Notes: generated by a model from the letters alone, not told the origin. Shown: positions 1 through 8,525, numbered from the stretch's first letter. The stretch: 59,824 nucleotides of DNA from Marinilactibacillus kalidii (GCF_017599325.1 NZ_JAGFVM010000002.1:1-59824); one strand, 5' to 3'. Translations and numbers: made by a program.

Positions 1-94
1 AAAAATGAAACCTAAAAAAAGAAGACCTATCGAATGAAACCGATAGATCTTCTTAAGGGTAACTAATGTTACCAACACCAGTTGACACAGAGCC
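1..94 (-). mobile_element. End of an insertion sequence (left boundary copy)
   Basis: Reading the minus strand from 94 downward gives an IS terminus beginning GGCTCTGTGTCAACTGGTG. Bases 4-95 are exactly the reverse complement of 59733-59824, so the same end of the same element lies at both window edges in opposite orientation. Identity stops at base 95/96, which places the element boundary at 94. No transposase is inside the window. The terminus recalls ISL3-type ends of lactic acid bacteria, but that family call is from memory and unverified. The element sits right after the lysine riboswitch terminator. Confidence 0.8.
14..54 (-). terminator. Inward-facing hairpin terminator inside the IS end (left copy)
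   Basis: A 14-bp stem with one G-U pair (19-32 with 41-54) is followed on the minus strand by a T tract. It is oriented to stop transcription that enters the element from the riboswitch side. The right boundary copy carries the same hairpin. Confidence 0.7.
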
Positions 95-105
95 ATTTTT
101 TATAC

Positions 106-325
106 AAAAAAAGCACTTAAGGCACGATCACCCTAAATGCTCTATATACGCAGTTAGCTGATAGTGCTCCACGATATAATCGTGACAATGCTCCGCTTCT
201 TAAACGGACCACCAGCAGGTAAAATGCGACTCATTTTATCCACTTCGGCAAAGAACCCTTTCTGATTCGATCTTCGGGTGTCACCCTACTGAATCATACT
301 TATTTTCTTCGCGCCTCTATCTGTA
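106..325 (-). promoter_or_regulatory. Lysine riboswitch (L-box) with intrinsic terminator
   Basis: The minus-strand RNA carries the L-box signature in order: GAUAGAGGCGCGAAG then AGUAUG near 325-295, UUUGCCGAAG near 252-243, CUGCUGGUGGUCCGUU near 220-205, and the GGAGCAUUGUC...GUGGAGCACUAUC arm near 194-159. GAUAG at the 5' side can pair with CUAUC to close P1. It ends in an 11-bp terminator stem (112-122 with 131-141) and a T tract (106-112). Family knowledge: lysine binding favours the terminator and switches off lysine biosynthesis or transport genes. The gene it should control would lie left of 105, but an IS end begins at 94, so the target is separated or lost. Confidence 0.95.
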
Positions 326-344
326 TTTGATTTTAACGTTTATT

Positions 345-373
345 AGTGTACAAGGAATCAACAGAGATTGCAA
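345..373 (-). promoter_or_regulatory. Promoter of the lysine riboswitch transcript
   Basis: On the minus strand there is a -35 TTGCAA (368-373), a 17-bp spacer and a -10 TACACT (345-350). It lies about 15-20 nt upstream of the first riboswitch helix. Spacing and position fit; no other promoter is needed for this RNA. Confidence 0.65.
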
Positions 374-447
374 GAAACAATTTCAATCAATCGCTTTCTT
401 TAAAGCTGATTAAACCAACCTTTTCGATTTTTTTTTTTTCGTTTACT

Positions 448-497
448 ACAAAAAAAGCACTGAGTGCTGAACGTTAACCGTCCATTCTCAGTACTTT
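448..497 (-). terminator. Terminator after the SDR gene
   Basis: Arms 454-464 and 487-497 pair over 11 bp with one G-U, followed on the minus strand by seven T. It lies just past the SDR stop codon and closes the gcv-SDR stretch before the riboswitch promoter. Confidence 0.8.
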
Positions 498-509
498 AAG
501 AAATTTCAA

Positions 510-1295
510 TTAAAATGATTTTACCATTCCACCATCGATCAATATATTCTGACCGGTGACGTAAGTATTGGCTCCAGAAACAAGAAATACAGCGACTTTA
601 GCGAATTCATCTGGTTTTCCGTAACGACCCATCGGAATAGATTCCAGCATCTCGTTGGTAACGTCTTCGGTTTTCTTCCCTTGTTTTTCAGCTTTCGCAG
701 CATCTAATTGGACTAAACGATCTGTCTCGATTCGACCCGCACCAATTGTATTGATTAGAATGTTATCGGGTGCTAACTCTTGTGAAAGACTCTTCGATAA
801 TCCGGCAATGCCCATTCTAAAAACATTCGACAAGATTAAGCCATCAATGGGTTGTTTGATGGACGAAGAAGCATTATTTAAAATATGACCGCCCGTTTTC
901 TTCATATCTGGCAAAACCGCTCTAATCGTGCGAATAAAACTGAACAATGTTAAATCAAAAGCTTTTTGCCAAGCTAAGTCATCAACATCTTCAAATTTCC
1001 CAGCTGGGGGTCCACCTGCATTGTTCACGAGGATAGAGATAGGCCCAAACGTATTACGTGTGACTTCGACAAGATTTTTAATACTTGCTGCATCTGTTAT
1101 ATCAGCGACTGTATAATCAACTGAACCTAAAGCATTCTTTTTAATTTCGGTCTTTGCTTTTTCCAACTTGTCTTTATTTCGGCTTGTCAACATGACGTTG
1201 GCCCCTTCTTCGGCAAGTTGTGCTGCAATCGCTTTTCCCAATCCAGCGCTCGAAGCAAGAACCAGAGCCGTTTTACCTTTAAGATTCATATCCAT
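510..1295 (-). CDS. Short-chain dehydrogenase/reductase family protein with altered active site
   Basis: The protein has 261 residues, normal for the SDR family of NAD(P)-dependent oxidoreductases. The Rossmann glycine motif is near residues 14-20 (ASSAGLG), the NNAGG motif near 91, and the C-terminus ends TGQNILIDGGM as in FabG-like proteins. The usual YxxxK catalytic pair is not visible: where it is expected the chain reads LSNVFRMGIAGLSK, so Tyr and Lys seem replaced. Related FabG-like SDRs with this region exist, but substrate is unknown. Start: ATG at 1295 with a GGGGG Shine-Dalgarno 9 nt upstream; ATG at 1289 is an alternative. It lies 52 bp after gcvPB on the same strand and may be co-transcribed. 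Confidence 0.85.
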   Translation of the reverse strand: MDMNLKGKTALVLASSAGLGKAIAAQLAEEGANVMLTSRNKDKLEKAKTEIKKNALGSVDYTVADITDAASIKNLVEVTRNTFGPISILVNNAGGPPAGKFEDVDDLAWQKAFDLTLFSFIRTIRAVLPDMKKTGGHILNNASSSIKQPIDGLILSNVFRMGIAGLSKSLSQELAPDNILINTIGAGRIETDRLVQLDAAKAEKQGKKTEDVTNEMLESIPMGRYGKPDEFAKVAVFLVSGANTYVTGQNILIDGGMVKSF

Positions 1296-1347
1296 CTTTT
1301 TTATCCCCCGTATGATCGATTTAATGTCTCTTATTATAGATCAAACG

Positions 1348-2808
1348 TTATTTTTGGTAAACAACTTTGGGTTTTCTAGCTGCAATAACTTCGTCTAAGC
1401 GTCTGACAGATTGCGTCGTTGGCGCGTTATGGAGTAAGTCTGGCTGTTCTTCTACTTCTTTTGCAATAGCAATCATGGCATCGGCAAATTCATCAAGGGT
1501 TTCTTTTGCTTCCGTATCTGTTGGTTCGATCATAATGCATTCCTCAACGATTAACGGGAAGTATACAGTCGGTGCATAGAATCCGTAATCTAACAATCGT
1601 TTGGCAATGTCTAATGTACGAACACCTTGTTTTTTCTGACGCAAGCCGCTGAGCACGAACTCATGCTTACAGTGTTGTTTAAACGGTGTATCGTAGGCAT
1701 CGGCTAATCTAGCTTTCAGATAATTAGCGTGTAACACCGCATACTCAGAAACTTTCTGTAATCCTTGTGCACCCATTGATCGAATATACGCGTAGGCTCT
1801 TACATTAACACCAAAGTTCCCGAAATACCCTTTCACACGACCAATAGATTGTGGGTAATCATTATTTAGTACAAATTGCGCCTCTTTCTTTTCGATTCTT
1901 GGATTTGGGAGAAACGGTGTTAAAAAAGATTTAACGCCGATTGGACCGGACCCTGGACCGCCACCCCCATGTGGTGTGCTGAATGATTTGTGTAAATTTA
2001 AATGAACGACGTCGAATCCCATTTCACCTGGCGTCGATTTACCAAGGATCGCATTTGCGTTAGCACCATCATAGTAAAGTAGTCCACCCGCTTCATGAAC
2101 GATCTCTGCTATTTCAACGATATCGATTTCAAATAATCCTAGCGTATTAGGATTCGTCAGCATAAGCCCAGCTGTGTCTGGTCCAAGCGCTGATTTAAGT
2201 GCTTCTACACCAACAGTCCCATTCTCATTTGATTTGATTTCGACAACATCGTACCCAGCTACGGCTGCACTTGCTGGATTTGTTCCATGTGCTGAATCAG
2301 GTACAAGAATCGTTCTTCTTTGTGCACCTTCACCATTTGCTGCATGGTATGCTTTGAAGACAAGCAAGCCTGCCCATTCTCCTTGCGCGCCAGCAGCTGG
2401 TTGAAGACAAATTTCATCCATCCCTGTCACTTGTTTTAAATCTTCTTGCAGTTCATACAGCAACTGTAATGCACCTTGCACCGTTTCTGGAGCTTGTAAT
2501 GGATGGATAGCAGTGAAACCGTCATAACGTGCTACATCTTCATTGATTTTAGGATTATATTTCATCGTACAAGACCCTAACGGATAAAATCCTGTTTCAA
2601 TACCGAAATTTTTATTCGCTAGAGCGGTATAATGGCGCATCAACTGTAATTCAGAAACTTCAGGAAGTTCAGCAGCTACTTTTCTTGATAAGTGTTCCGG
2701 CAATTCAGCAGCTAAATCGTATGTTTCAACATCGTTATCTGGAAGACTGTAAGCGATTCTTCCTGGTTTAGACTGCTCGAAAATGAGCATTTCTTTTTTC
2801 TCGATCAT
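1348..2808 (-). CDS. gcvPB: Glycine dehydrogenase (decarboxylating) subunit 2, P-protein beta
   Basis: This is the PLP-binding half of the two-subunit P-protein of the glycine cleavage system. It decarboxylates glycine and passes the aminomethyl group to lipoyl-GcvH. At 486 residues it has the family length. The PLP lysine is in the motif [18 protein letters not shown] near residue 275-290. The start ATG at 2808 overlaps the gcvPA stop (ATGA-type overlap), and a GGAGG lies 10 nt upstream, so translation is probably coupled with subunit 1. It ends the gcv cluster. Confidence 0.96.
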   Translation of the reverse strand: MIEKKEMLIFEQSKPGRIAYSLPDNDVETYDLAAELPEHLSRKVAAELPEVSELQLMRHYTALANKNFGIETGFYPLGSCTMKYNPKINEDVARYDGFTAIHPLQAPETVQGALQLLYELQEDLKQVTGMDEICLQPAAGAQGEWAGLLVFKAYHAANGEGAQRRTILVPDSAHGTNPASAAVAGYDVVEIKSNENGTVGVEALKSALGPDTAGLMLTNPNTLGLFEIDIVEIAEIVHEAGGLLYYDGANANAILGKSTPGEMGFDVVHLNLHKSFSTPHGGGGPGSGPIGVKSFLTPFLPNPRIEKKEAQFVLNNDYPQSIGRVKGYFGNFGVNVRAYAYIRSMGAQGLQKVSEYAVLHANYLKARLADAYDTPFKQHCKHEFVLSGLRQKKQGVRTLDIAKRLLDYGFYAPTVYFPLIVEECIMIEPTDTEAKETLDEFADAMIAIAKEVEEQPDLLHNAPTTQSVRRLDEVIAARKPKVVYQK

Positions 2809-4163
2809 GCTTGATTCACCTCCACTAATGCCTCTACAAATGAAATTATTTCTTCTCGCGTTCTTTTCTCAGTCGCACAAAGAAGCATAGCGTTTGGACG
2901 ATCAACGATTTCTGAAACATCATATCCACCGATGAAACCTTTTTCTAACAACCCTTGATTGATTGCTGAAACGGATTTCGCACATTCGATGACAAATTCG
3001 TTGAAATATGCCTTCTCGTTCCAAATGTCCATACCAGACTGCTTAAGTTTTTTTGCTAGGAAATGTGCTTTATTGATATTTTGTTGTGCCATTTCTTGTA
3101 CGCCTTCTTTGCCCAAAGCCGTCATAAAAACAGCGCTTGCTAGTGCGTTCAAAGCTTGATTAGAACTCATGTTAGAAGTCGCCTTCTCCCGGCGAATATG
3201 TTGCTCTCTGGTTTGAAGCGTCATAACAAAACCACGTTTCCCTTCGATATCGACTGTTTCTCCAACGATTCGACTAGGGATTTTCCGCATGTATTTACTA
3301 GTCACAGTGAAATAGCCACAATGTGGTCCACCGAAAGACATGGATAGTCCGAGTGGTTGCATGTCACCAACGACGATATCCGCTCCTAAATTACCCGGAG
3401 CTTCTAGTTTTGCTAAAGCTAGAGGATTCGCTACAACAATGAGCAACGCTTTAGTATCTTTTAGGGTTTCTTTTATTTCCGCTAGATCTTCAACCGATCC
3501 TAAAAAATTTGGATACTGAACAATCACGGCAGCTGTATCTTCTGAAAGTGCTGTTTTCAACTGCGAAATATCTGTAATGTCTTTATTTAAGGGAACCTCT
3601 TTAATCTTGTACTCCATACCATAAGCGTATGTACGTACGACCTCTTTCGCTTGCGGGTGGATACCTGCTGACATGAGTACTGTGTTATTTTTGGTTACAG
3701 AAGTAGCTAAATTGCAAGCTTCACCAAGAGAAGTAAAGCCGTCATATAAACTCGAATTCGATACATCCATTCCCGTCAATGCACAAATCATGGTCTGAAA
3801 TTCAAATAATGCTTGTAATTCCCCTTGACTGGCTTCTGGCTGGTAAGGGGTATACGCAGTCATAAATTCCGATTTGAGTGTAACATGATTGACGACGCTC
3901 GGAATAAAATGGTCGTATGTTCCTGCACCCAAAAAAAAGGGAAAGGTTGTCGCTGTTTTATTTTGATCTGCCAATTTCTTCATATGTTTTGTCAATTCGT
4001 ACTCGCTTAATGGATCCGGTAAGTCGATTGATTTATCGTTCGTTGCTCTGGTAGAAACTGGAATATCAGAAAAAAGATCACTAATTGATTCTACACCAAT
4101 TGTTTTTAGCATTTCTTTTTGGTCTTGATCTGTTGTTGGTAGATATCTGTGTTGCTTTGTCAT
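2805..4163 (-). CDS. gcvPA: Glycine dehydrogenase (decarboxylating) subunit 1, P-protein alpha
   Basis: This is the N-terminal-half subunit of the glycine cleavage P-protein, partner of gcvPB. About 452 residues. The conserved [15 protein letters not shown] and [14 protein letters not shown] motifs near residues 70-105 are diagnostic, as is [20 protein letters not shown] in the middle. Start: the reading frame opens earlier with a TTG, but AGGAG (about 4172-4176) lies inside that extension. ATG at 4163 is 8 nt from it and gives MTKQHRYLP, as in other GcvPA proteins; the adjacent ATG at 4166 is also possible. A strong hairpin terminator separates it from gcvH. Confidence 0.95.
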   Translation of the reverse strand: MTKQHRYLPTTDQDQKEMLKTIGVESISDLFSDIPVSTRATNDKSIDLPDPLSEYELTKHMKKLADQNKTATTFPFFLGAGTYDHFIPSVVNHVTLKSEFMTAYTPYQPEASQGELQALFEFQTMICALTGMDVSNSSLYDGFTSLGEACNLATSVTKNNTVLMSAGIHPQAKEVVRTYAYGMEYKIKEVPLNKDITDISQLKTALSEDTAAVIVQYPNFLGSVEDLAEIKETLKDTKALLIVVANPLALAKLEAPGNLGADIVVGDMQPLGLSMSFGGPHCGYFTVTSKYMRKIPSRIVGETVDIEGKRGFVMTLQTREQHIRREKATSNMSSNQALNALASAVFMTALGKEGVQEMAQQNINKAHFLAKKLKQSGMDIWNEKAYFNEFVIECAKSVSAINQGLLEKGFIGGYDVSEIVDRPNAMLLCATEKRTREEIISFVEALVEVNQA

Positions 4164-4205
4164 CATGATCGCTCCTTGTATCAAAAATAGATGCCTCTAT
4201 AGGAT

Positions 4206-4241
4206 TAAAAAGGAGACTTCTCTTTACTCGAGAAATCTCCT
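4206..4241 (-). terminator. Intrinsic terminator between gcvH and gcvPA
   Basis: Arms 4211-4222 and 4230-4241 form a 12-bp stem with one G-U, followed on the minus strand by five T. It lies inside what is otherwise one gcv cluster, about 45 bp after the gcvH stop and 45 bp before the gcvPA start. It could reduce P-protein transcription relative to T and H. Confidence 0.75.
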
Positions 4242-4285
4242 CAATGGTTTCTCTATTATTCATCTTTCACAGATCAATACTTAGA

Positions 4286-4672
4286 TTAAAGCTCGCTTAC
4301 GTACTGATCATAAGCTTTTGCATCCATCCATTCACCCGTATTCAATTTTTCGCTTGCTTGAACTTCTACGATCCAACCTTCATTAAACGGTGAATCATTC
4401 AGTTTTTCCGGCTCATCTTCTAATAAGTCATTTACTTTCGTAATGGTCCCTTGTACGGGTGCGTAAATTTCAGAAGAAGATTTTACTGATTCAACTGTCG
4501 AAAAGGCTTCTTCGACGGTCATTTGTCCATTTAATTCAGGCAGTTCCACAAATACAACGTCACCTAACTGTTCTACTGCATAATCAGAAATACCGATTCT
4601 AACGTAATCTTCTCCAACTACTTCTATCCATTCATGTTCTTTAGTAAAATACAATGTTTCTTTACCTGCCAT
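4286..4672 (-). CDS. gcvH: Glycine cleavage system H protein
   Basis: Small lipoyl carrier (128 residues) that shuttles the aminomethyl group between P, T and L proteins. The lipoylation site is the Lys in FSTVESVKSSSEIYAPVQG near residue 63-65. The N-terminus YFTKEHEWIEV is typical of GcvH. Start ATG at 4672, with AGAAGG about 8 nt upstream. It follows gcvT by 18 bp. In Firmicutes GcvH can also act as a lipoyl relay for other dehydrogenases; no L-protein gene is in the window. Confidence 0.96.
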   Translation of the reverse strand: MAGKETLYFTKEHEWIEVVGEDYVRIGISDYAVEQLGDVVFVELPELNGQMTVEEAFSTVESVKSSSEIYAPVQGTITKVNDLLEDEPEKLNDSPFNEGWIVEVQASEKLNTGEWMDAKAYDQYVSEL

Positions 4673-4690
4673 TATATTGCCTTCTCTCTT

Positions 4691-5818
4691 TTAGTTTTTG
4701 TGTATTGACTTTAACCAGTCTTTTTTTGTCAACTTGGCTGGAATTTGTTTTGTTCTTACTTTGATCAAAACAGTCTCTCCTAGTTGCGATTCTGCTTTAT
4801 CAATCAACATCATTCCAATACTTTTACCGAGAGAGGGTGACTGTGTACCAGACGTCACTACACCGATCTCTTTTTGATTTTGATTGAATACTGGATAAGT
4901 ATGTCTTGCAATACCTTTTTCTAATAATTCAAACCCTCTGGATACTCGTTTTGATCCTTTGATTTTTTCACTTTGCAATACCGCTTGACCGATAAATGGT
5001 TCTGTTTTGTCTACTTTGACTGCAAAACCAACGCCACCTTCAAGGGGTGTAATCTCTTCTGTAAGTTCTTGACCATATAGGGCCATGCCAGCTTCTAAAC
5101 GAAGTGTATCTCTAGCACCTAATCCGCACTCTTTCAATCCGTGCATAAAACCAGCTCGTACAAGTTTTTCCCAGAGAGCTTGTGTCTCATTTTTCTTGAC
5201 GTATAATTCAAATCCGTCCTCACCGGTGTAACCGGTGCGTGCCACGATCACATCTTTTATCTCACTGAAATGTTCAGCGGGCAGAAAGTGATATGTGTTA
5301 AGTGACGCTAAATCTGTCTGGGTAATGGATTTCAATATACGTTCTGACTTCGGACCCTGTAAAGCAATCAAGCCGTAATCATCAGAAACATTTTCAATTT
5401 TCACCGTTGATTCAGCATGAGCGATCATCCATTTGTAAATTTTATCTGTATTACCTGCATTCGGAGTGACTAAATAATGATCATCTGAAAATTTAAACAG
5501 TAATAAATCATCTAATGTCCCACCTTGTTCATTCGTCATGGTATTATATTGTGCTTGATTGATTGTCATCTTGGATACGTCGTTGGTAACAAGTTGGTTT
5601 AACCAGCGCGTTGCTTCCTTCCCTTTAACAACGATTTCTCCCATATGAGAAACTTCGAAAATACCTGCATGCGTTCGTACTGCTTCATGTTCTTCTGCTA
5701 TCTTGGTGAATTGAACCGGTAATGCCCACCCACCAAAATCAATCAGCTTAAGTCCTTTTTCTTGATAGTATTCATACAGTGGTGTCTGTTTTAATTCTTT
5801 GCTTTCCATATCCACCAT
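4691..5818 (-). CDS. gcvT: Aminomethyltransferase, glycine cleavage T protein
   Basis: Transfers the methylene group from aminomethyl-GcvH to tetrahydrofolate, releasing ammonia. About 375 residues, the normal length. Landmarks: DFGGWALPVQF near the N-terminus, VSHMGEI, the folate-site segment LVTPNAGNTDKIY, GYTGEDGFELYV and GLGARDTLRLEAGMALYG. The frame is open 18 codons further upstream, but GGAGG sits 6 nt before the ATG at 5818 (MVDMESKEL), so that start is chosen. First gene of the gcv cluster; its promoter lies in the dyad-rich region upstream. Confidence 0.95.
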   Translation of the reverse strand: MVDMESKELKQTPLYEYYQEKGLKLIDFGGWALPVQFTKIAEEHEAVRTHAGIFEVSHMGEIVVKGKEATRWLNQLVTNDVSKMTINQAQYNTMTNEQGGTLDDLLLFKFSDDHYLVTPNAGNTDKIYKWMIAHAESTVKIENVSDDYGLIALQGPKSERILKSITQTDLASLNTYHFLPAEHFSEIKDVIVARTGYTGEDGFELYVKKNETQALWEKLVRAGFMHGLKECGLGARDTLRLEAGMALYGQELTEEITPLEGGVGFAVKVDKTEPFIGQAVLQSEKIKGSKRVSRGFELLEKGIARHTYPVFNQNQKEIGVVTSGTQSPSLGKSIGMMLIDKAESQLGETVLIKVRTKQIPAKLTKKDWLKSIHKN

Positions 5819-5919
5819 CGAACGCCTCCAACATTTAATTGAACAAATTTCATATAGATAGAAAATTACCATTTATTTTATTCTATCGATTCACTTGTTC
5901 GGTTGATTTCTTAAGATTA

Positions 5920-5947
5920 ATTCTATCATGATTTCATTCGTTCTCAA
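5920..5947 (-). promoter_or_regulatory. Probable gcvT promoter
   Basis: Minus-strand -35 TTGAGA (5942-5947), 16-bp spacer, -10 TAGAAT (5920-5925). This leaves a leader of about 95 nt before gcvT. No glycine riboswitch consensus is visible in that leader. Confidence 0.45.
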
Positions 5948-5966
5948 ACAAATAATTCATTAATGT

Positions 5967-6061
5967 TTAGTAAGAAAAACGCTTACTAATTAATTTTAAC
6001 GAACATTATAAATAATTTCATTCAATTTGTTCGATAAAACAATATTTTAATCGTTAAAATT
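5967..6061. promoter_or_regulatory. Dyad-rich divergent intergenic region between gcvT and the alcohol dehydrogenase
   Basis: This AT-rich gap (5819-6166) holds two clear inverted repeats. One has arms TTAGTAAG and CTTACTAA (5967-5974 and 5982-5989, 7-bp spacer), a size suited to a dimeric repressor. The other has 11-bp arms at 5992-6002 and 6051-6061 with a nested CGAACA/TGTTCG pair (6000-6005, 6028-6033). They lie just upstream of the gcvT promoter. The regulator is unknown. Confidence 0.5.
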
Positions 6062-6123
6062 CTAATTTCTTAAGATAAAATCCTTTTTTTAAAAATTGCT
6101 TTAGAATCTTCATTTCGTCTTTT

Positions 6124-6133
6124 GTGCTATAAT
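6124..6133 (+). promoter_or_regulatory. Extended -10 promoter of the alcohol dehydrogenase
   Basis: TGC directly precedes TATAAT (6128-6133), an extended -10 element; no good -35 is seen 17 bp upstream. The AAAGGAG Shine-Dalgarno follows near 6150-6156. Confidence 0.6.
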
Positions 6134-6166
6134 GGAATCAATCACTTATAAAGGAGCGTTTCATTT

Positions 6167-7360
6167 ATGCAACAAGAAATAGCGAACTATACTTTTCAAA
6201 ATCCGACGAAAATCGTTTTCGGGAAAGATCAAATCAAACAATTATCTTCTTTGATTCCACAAGATAAAAAGGTATTGATCACTTACGGCGGCGGAAGTGT
6301 CCAACGTTTTGGCACTTTAGACCGTGTACGTGAAGCTTTAGAGGGTTACAATTTTGGAGAATTTGGTGGTATTGAAGCCAATCCATCATTCGAGACTTGC
6401 ATGCGTGCCATTGAACTGATCAAAAAAGATGGCTACGATTTTATCCTAGCCATTGGTGGCGGTTCAGTTATCGACGGTTCTAAATTTATCGCAGCTGGTG
6501 CTGTATTTGAAGGCGATCCTATCGATATCTTTGGTAGAGGCATCGGTAAAGGTGAACCAATCAAACAGGCTCTTCCACTTGGTACAGTATTGACGCTCCC
6601 AGCGACAGCTTCTGAAATGAACGGAGGCGGTGTTATTACGTTTAAAGAAAAACAAGCAAAAATCGGCTTTGGTAGTATACACGTTTATCCAACCTTCTCT
6701 ATTCTAGAGCCTGAATTAACTTATACCCTTCCTAAAAAACAATTGGCAAATGGCGTGACTGATTCATTCGTTCACATCATTGAACAATATTTAACTTACC
6801 CTGTCGGTGGAATGGTTCAAGACGGCTTTGCTGAAAGTTTAATGAAAACTTTGATTACGATTGGCCCTGATGTTGTTAAGGAAGATCTTCACGACTATAC
6901 GATCCGCGCTAACTTTATGTGGACAGCAACGTTAGCTCTTAATGGGATTTTATCTCAGGGTGTTCCAGGCGATTGGTCAACACATGCACTAGGACATGAA
7001 TTAACTGTTTTAAATCACACAGATCATGCTCAAACTTTATCTGCTATTTTACCAGCCGTTATGATCGTTAGAAAAGAACAGAAATTTGATAAGCTCGTAC
7101 AATATGCAGAGAACGTCTGGAATATTAATACTGGTTCCAATGAAGAAAAAGTGGACGCTGCTATTTTGAAGACTGTTGCTTTCCTAAAATCAATCGACAT
7201 GCCTGTTACATTGAAAGAAATCAATGTTTCTGCTAGCGATATCGATTTCTTGATTGAGCAGCTTGACAAGCATGGTAATGCGAAGCTTTCTGAACGTGGA
7301 GATCAAACATTAGATGTTTCAAGAGCTATCTTTGAAAAAGCTTTAGAACTAGAATTTTAA
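6167..7360 (+). CDS. Iron-containing (group III) alcohol dehydrogenase, YqhD/butanol dehydrogenase type
   Basis: NAD(P)H-dependent aldehyde/alcohol oxidoreductase, cytosolic. 397 residues, close to the roughly 387 of YqhD/BdhA relatives. The N-terminus NYTFQNPTKIVFG and the nucleotide-binding YGGGSVQ and LAIGGGSVIDG motifs are typical. The metal ligands fit the D-H-H-H pattern: Asp and His in NGVTDSFVHIIEQ, then His in STHALGHEL and LNHTDHAQ. Start ATG 6167 follows AAAGGAG at a good distance. It is divergent from gcvT and precedes a lipoprotein gene by 28 bp. Physiological substrate cannot be read from sequence. Confidence 0.93.
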   Translation: MQQEIANYTFQNPTKIVFGKDQIKQLSSLIPQDKKVLITYGGGSVQRFGTLDRVREALEGYNFGEFGGIEANPSFETCMRAIELIKKDGYDFILAIGGGSVIDGSKFIAAGAVFEGDPIDIFGRGIGKGEPIKQALPLGTVLTLPATASEMNGGGVITFKEKQAKIGFGSIHVYPTFSILEPELTYTLPKKQLANGVTDSFVHIIEQYLTYPVGGMVQDGFAESLMKTLITIGPDVVKEDLHDYTIRANFMWTATLALNGILSQGVPGDWSTHALGHELTVLNHTDHAQTLSAILPAVMIVRKEQKFDKLVQYAENVWNINTGSNEEKVDAAILKTVAFLKSIDMPVTLKEINVSASDIDFLIEQLDKHGNAKLSERGDQTLDVSRAIFEKALELEF

Positions 7361-7388
7361 GGACTGCAGAAAATAAGGAGGAATCTTA

Positions 7389-8513
7389 TTGAATCAGCCA
7401 ACCAAATTAAAGACATTACTTGTACTCTCTCTATCAGGCCTCGTGCTGGCAGCATGTTCACCAGCGTCTGAACCAGAAACGACTGAACAGGATCCGACTG
7501 AATCTACTAGCGAGCCTGTCGATACAGATTCAAATGCGGATACGGATACAGATGATCAATCTACGTTATCACAGAATTTACTCGACTGGTTGCCTATGAA
7601 AGAAGACACTACTTTTGTTTATGACGGTGAAGGGGATGAATTTGCCTCCTTCAAGGTTTATCCTCAATTTATCCATTCTGATACGCTACAATTTAGTGAA
7701 TCAAACGGTGGAACAACCAACGTCAAACTATATGAGTATAGTGAAAATGAAGTAAGGGAAGTTTTTGTAAGAGATGAAACTTATTTCAGGGATGATTTAG
7801 CTGACACTGGTCTTAGCAGTGAACAGGAAGATTTCGAGATTCTTATACAAGCACCTGTTGAAATTGGGAAAAGTTGGGAAAGTCCTTCTGGGTCTATTTC
7901 TGAAATCTCAGATGCTAATGTCGAAATCGATACCCCTTCTGGCACGTATTCGGCACTTGAAATCACCCGTACTTTGGATAACCAGACGACCAAACTTTAT
8001 TATGCTAAAGATATCGGCTTGGTTCAAAAGGTTTCAGAGCCTGATAGTGACTCACCTGTCACATCAAGTTTAAGTGAAATTCAAGCAGATACGAAGGAAG
8101 AGATTCCTTTCAGCTTGTATGAATTAAACGAGATGGCTACGGCGCTTACAACAAAAGATGCTTCACTGGTACTCAGTACGAATGATCCTGCTCGTTTACA
8201 ATTAACTGAGATTTTAAATGGCGAAACTGACGATATGACGATTCCTACTTTGACAGATAATGCAATGATCAACTATCTTTATCTAGGTAATGATCAGATC
8301 GTTCATGTTGATTTTTCTGAAGAGCTCGTTACAGAAATGAATGCTGGTGCGGGTATTGAAAGTCTGTTGATTCAAAGCCTTGTCAATACGATTGGATCGC
8401 TTTACCAAGTTGATGAAGTTTTATTAACTGTTGAAGATCAACCGTACGCTTCAGGGCACTTATCGTTTGAAGAAGGACAGACCATGTCTGTTGATCTTTC
8501 AAATATAGAATAA
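7389..8513 (+). CDS. Lipoprotein with C-terminal GerMN-like domain
   Basis: Predicted cell-surface lipoprotein of 374 residues. The start is TTG at 7389, 7 nt after a perfect AAGGAGG. A lipobox LVLAAC ends the signal peptide near residue 23, followed by an acidic Thr/Asp/Glu-rich linker (about 25-65). A middle globular part (about 66-240) is not recognised. The last 130 residues (about 245-374) resemble a GerMN domain: the pattern NYLYLGNDQIVHVDFSEE, LLIQSLVNTIG and VLLTVEDQP matches that family. GerMN domains are best known from spore germination proteins but also occur in cell-wall lipoproteins. Probably co-transcribed with the upstream dehydrogenase; its function is unknown. Confidence 0.8.
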   Translation: MNQPTKLKTLLVLSLSGLVLAACSPASEPETTEQDPTESTSEPVDTDSNADTDTDDQSTLSQNLLDWLPMKEDTTFVYDGEGDEFASFKVYPQFIHSDTLQFSESNGGTTNVKLYEYSENEVREVFVRDETYFRDDLADTGLSSEQEDFEILIQAPVEIGKSWESPSGSISEISDANVEIDTPSGTYSALEITRTLDNQTTKLYYAKDIGLVQKVSEPDSDSPVTSSLSEIQADTKEEIPFSLYELNEMATALTTKDASLVLSTNDPARLQLTEILNGETDDMTIPTLTDNAMINYLYLGNDQIVHVDFSEELVTEMNAGAGIESLLIQSLVNTIGSLYQVDEVLLTVEDQPYASGHLSFEEGQTMSVDLSNIE

Positions 8514-8525
8514 TTGAACATTCCT

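Noticed and set aside
4081-4263. 60-residue minus-strand ORF between gcvH and gcvPA
   Set aside because: It overlaps the gcvPA start in another frame and includes the terminator hairpin; no homology is recognisable.
5819-5920. Glycine riboswitch upstream of gcvT
   Set aside because: Expected from many Firmicutes gcv operons, but the conserved GGAGAG and CCGAAGGGG-type segments are absent on the minus strand.
5968-5990. CcpA cre site near gcvT (AGTAAGCGTTTTTC on the minus strand)
   Set aside because: It has about three mismatches to the cre consensus at key positions; the symmetric 8-7-8 dyad explains the sequence better.
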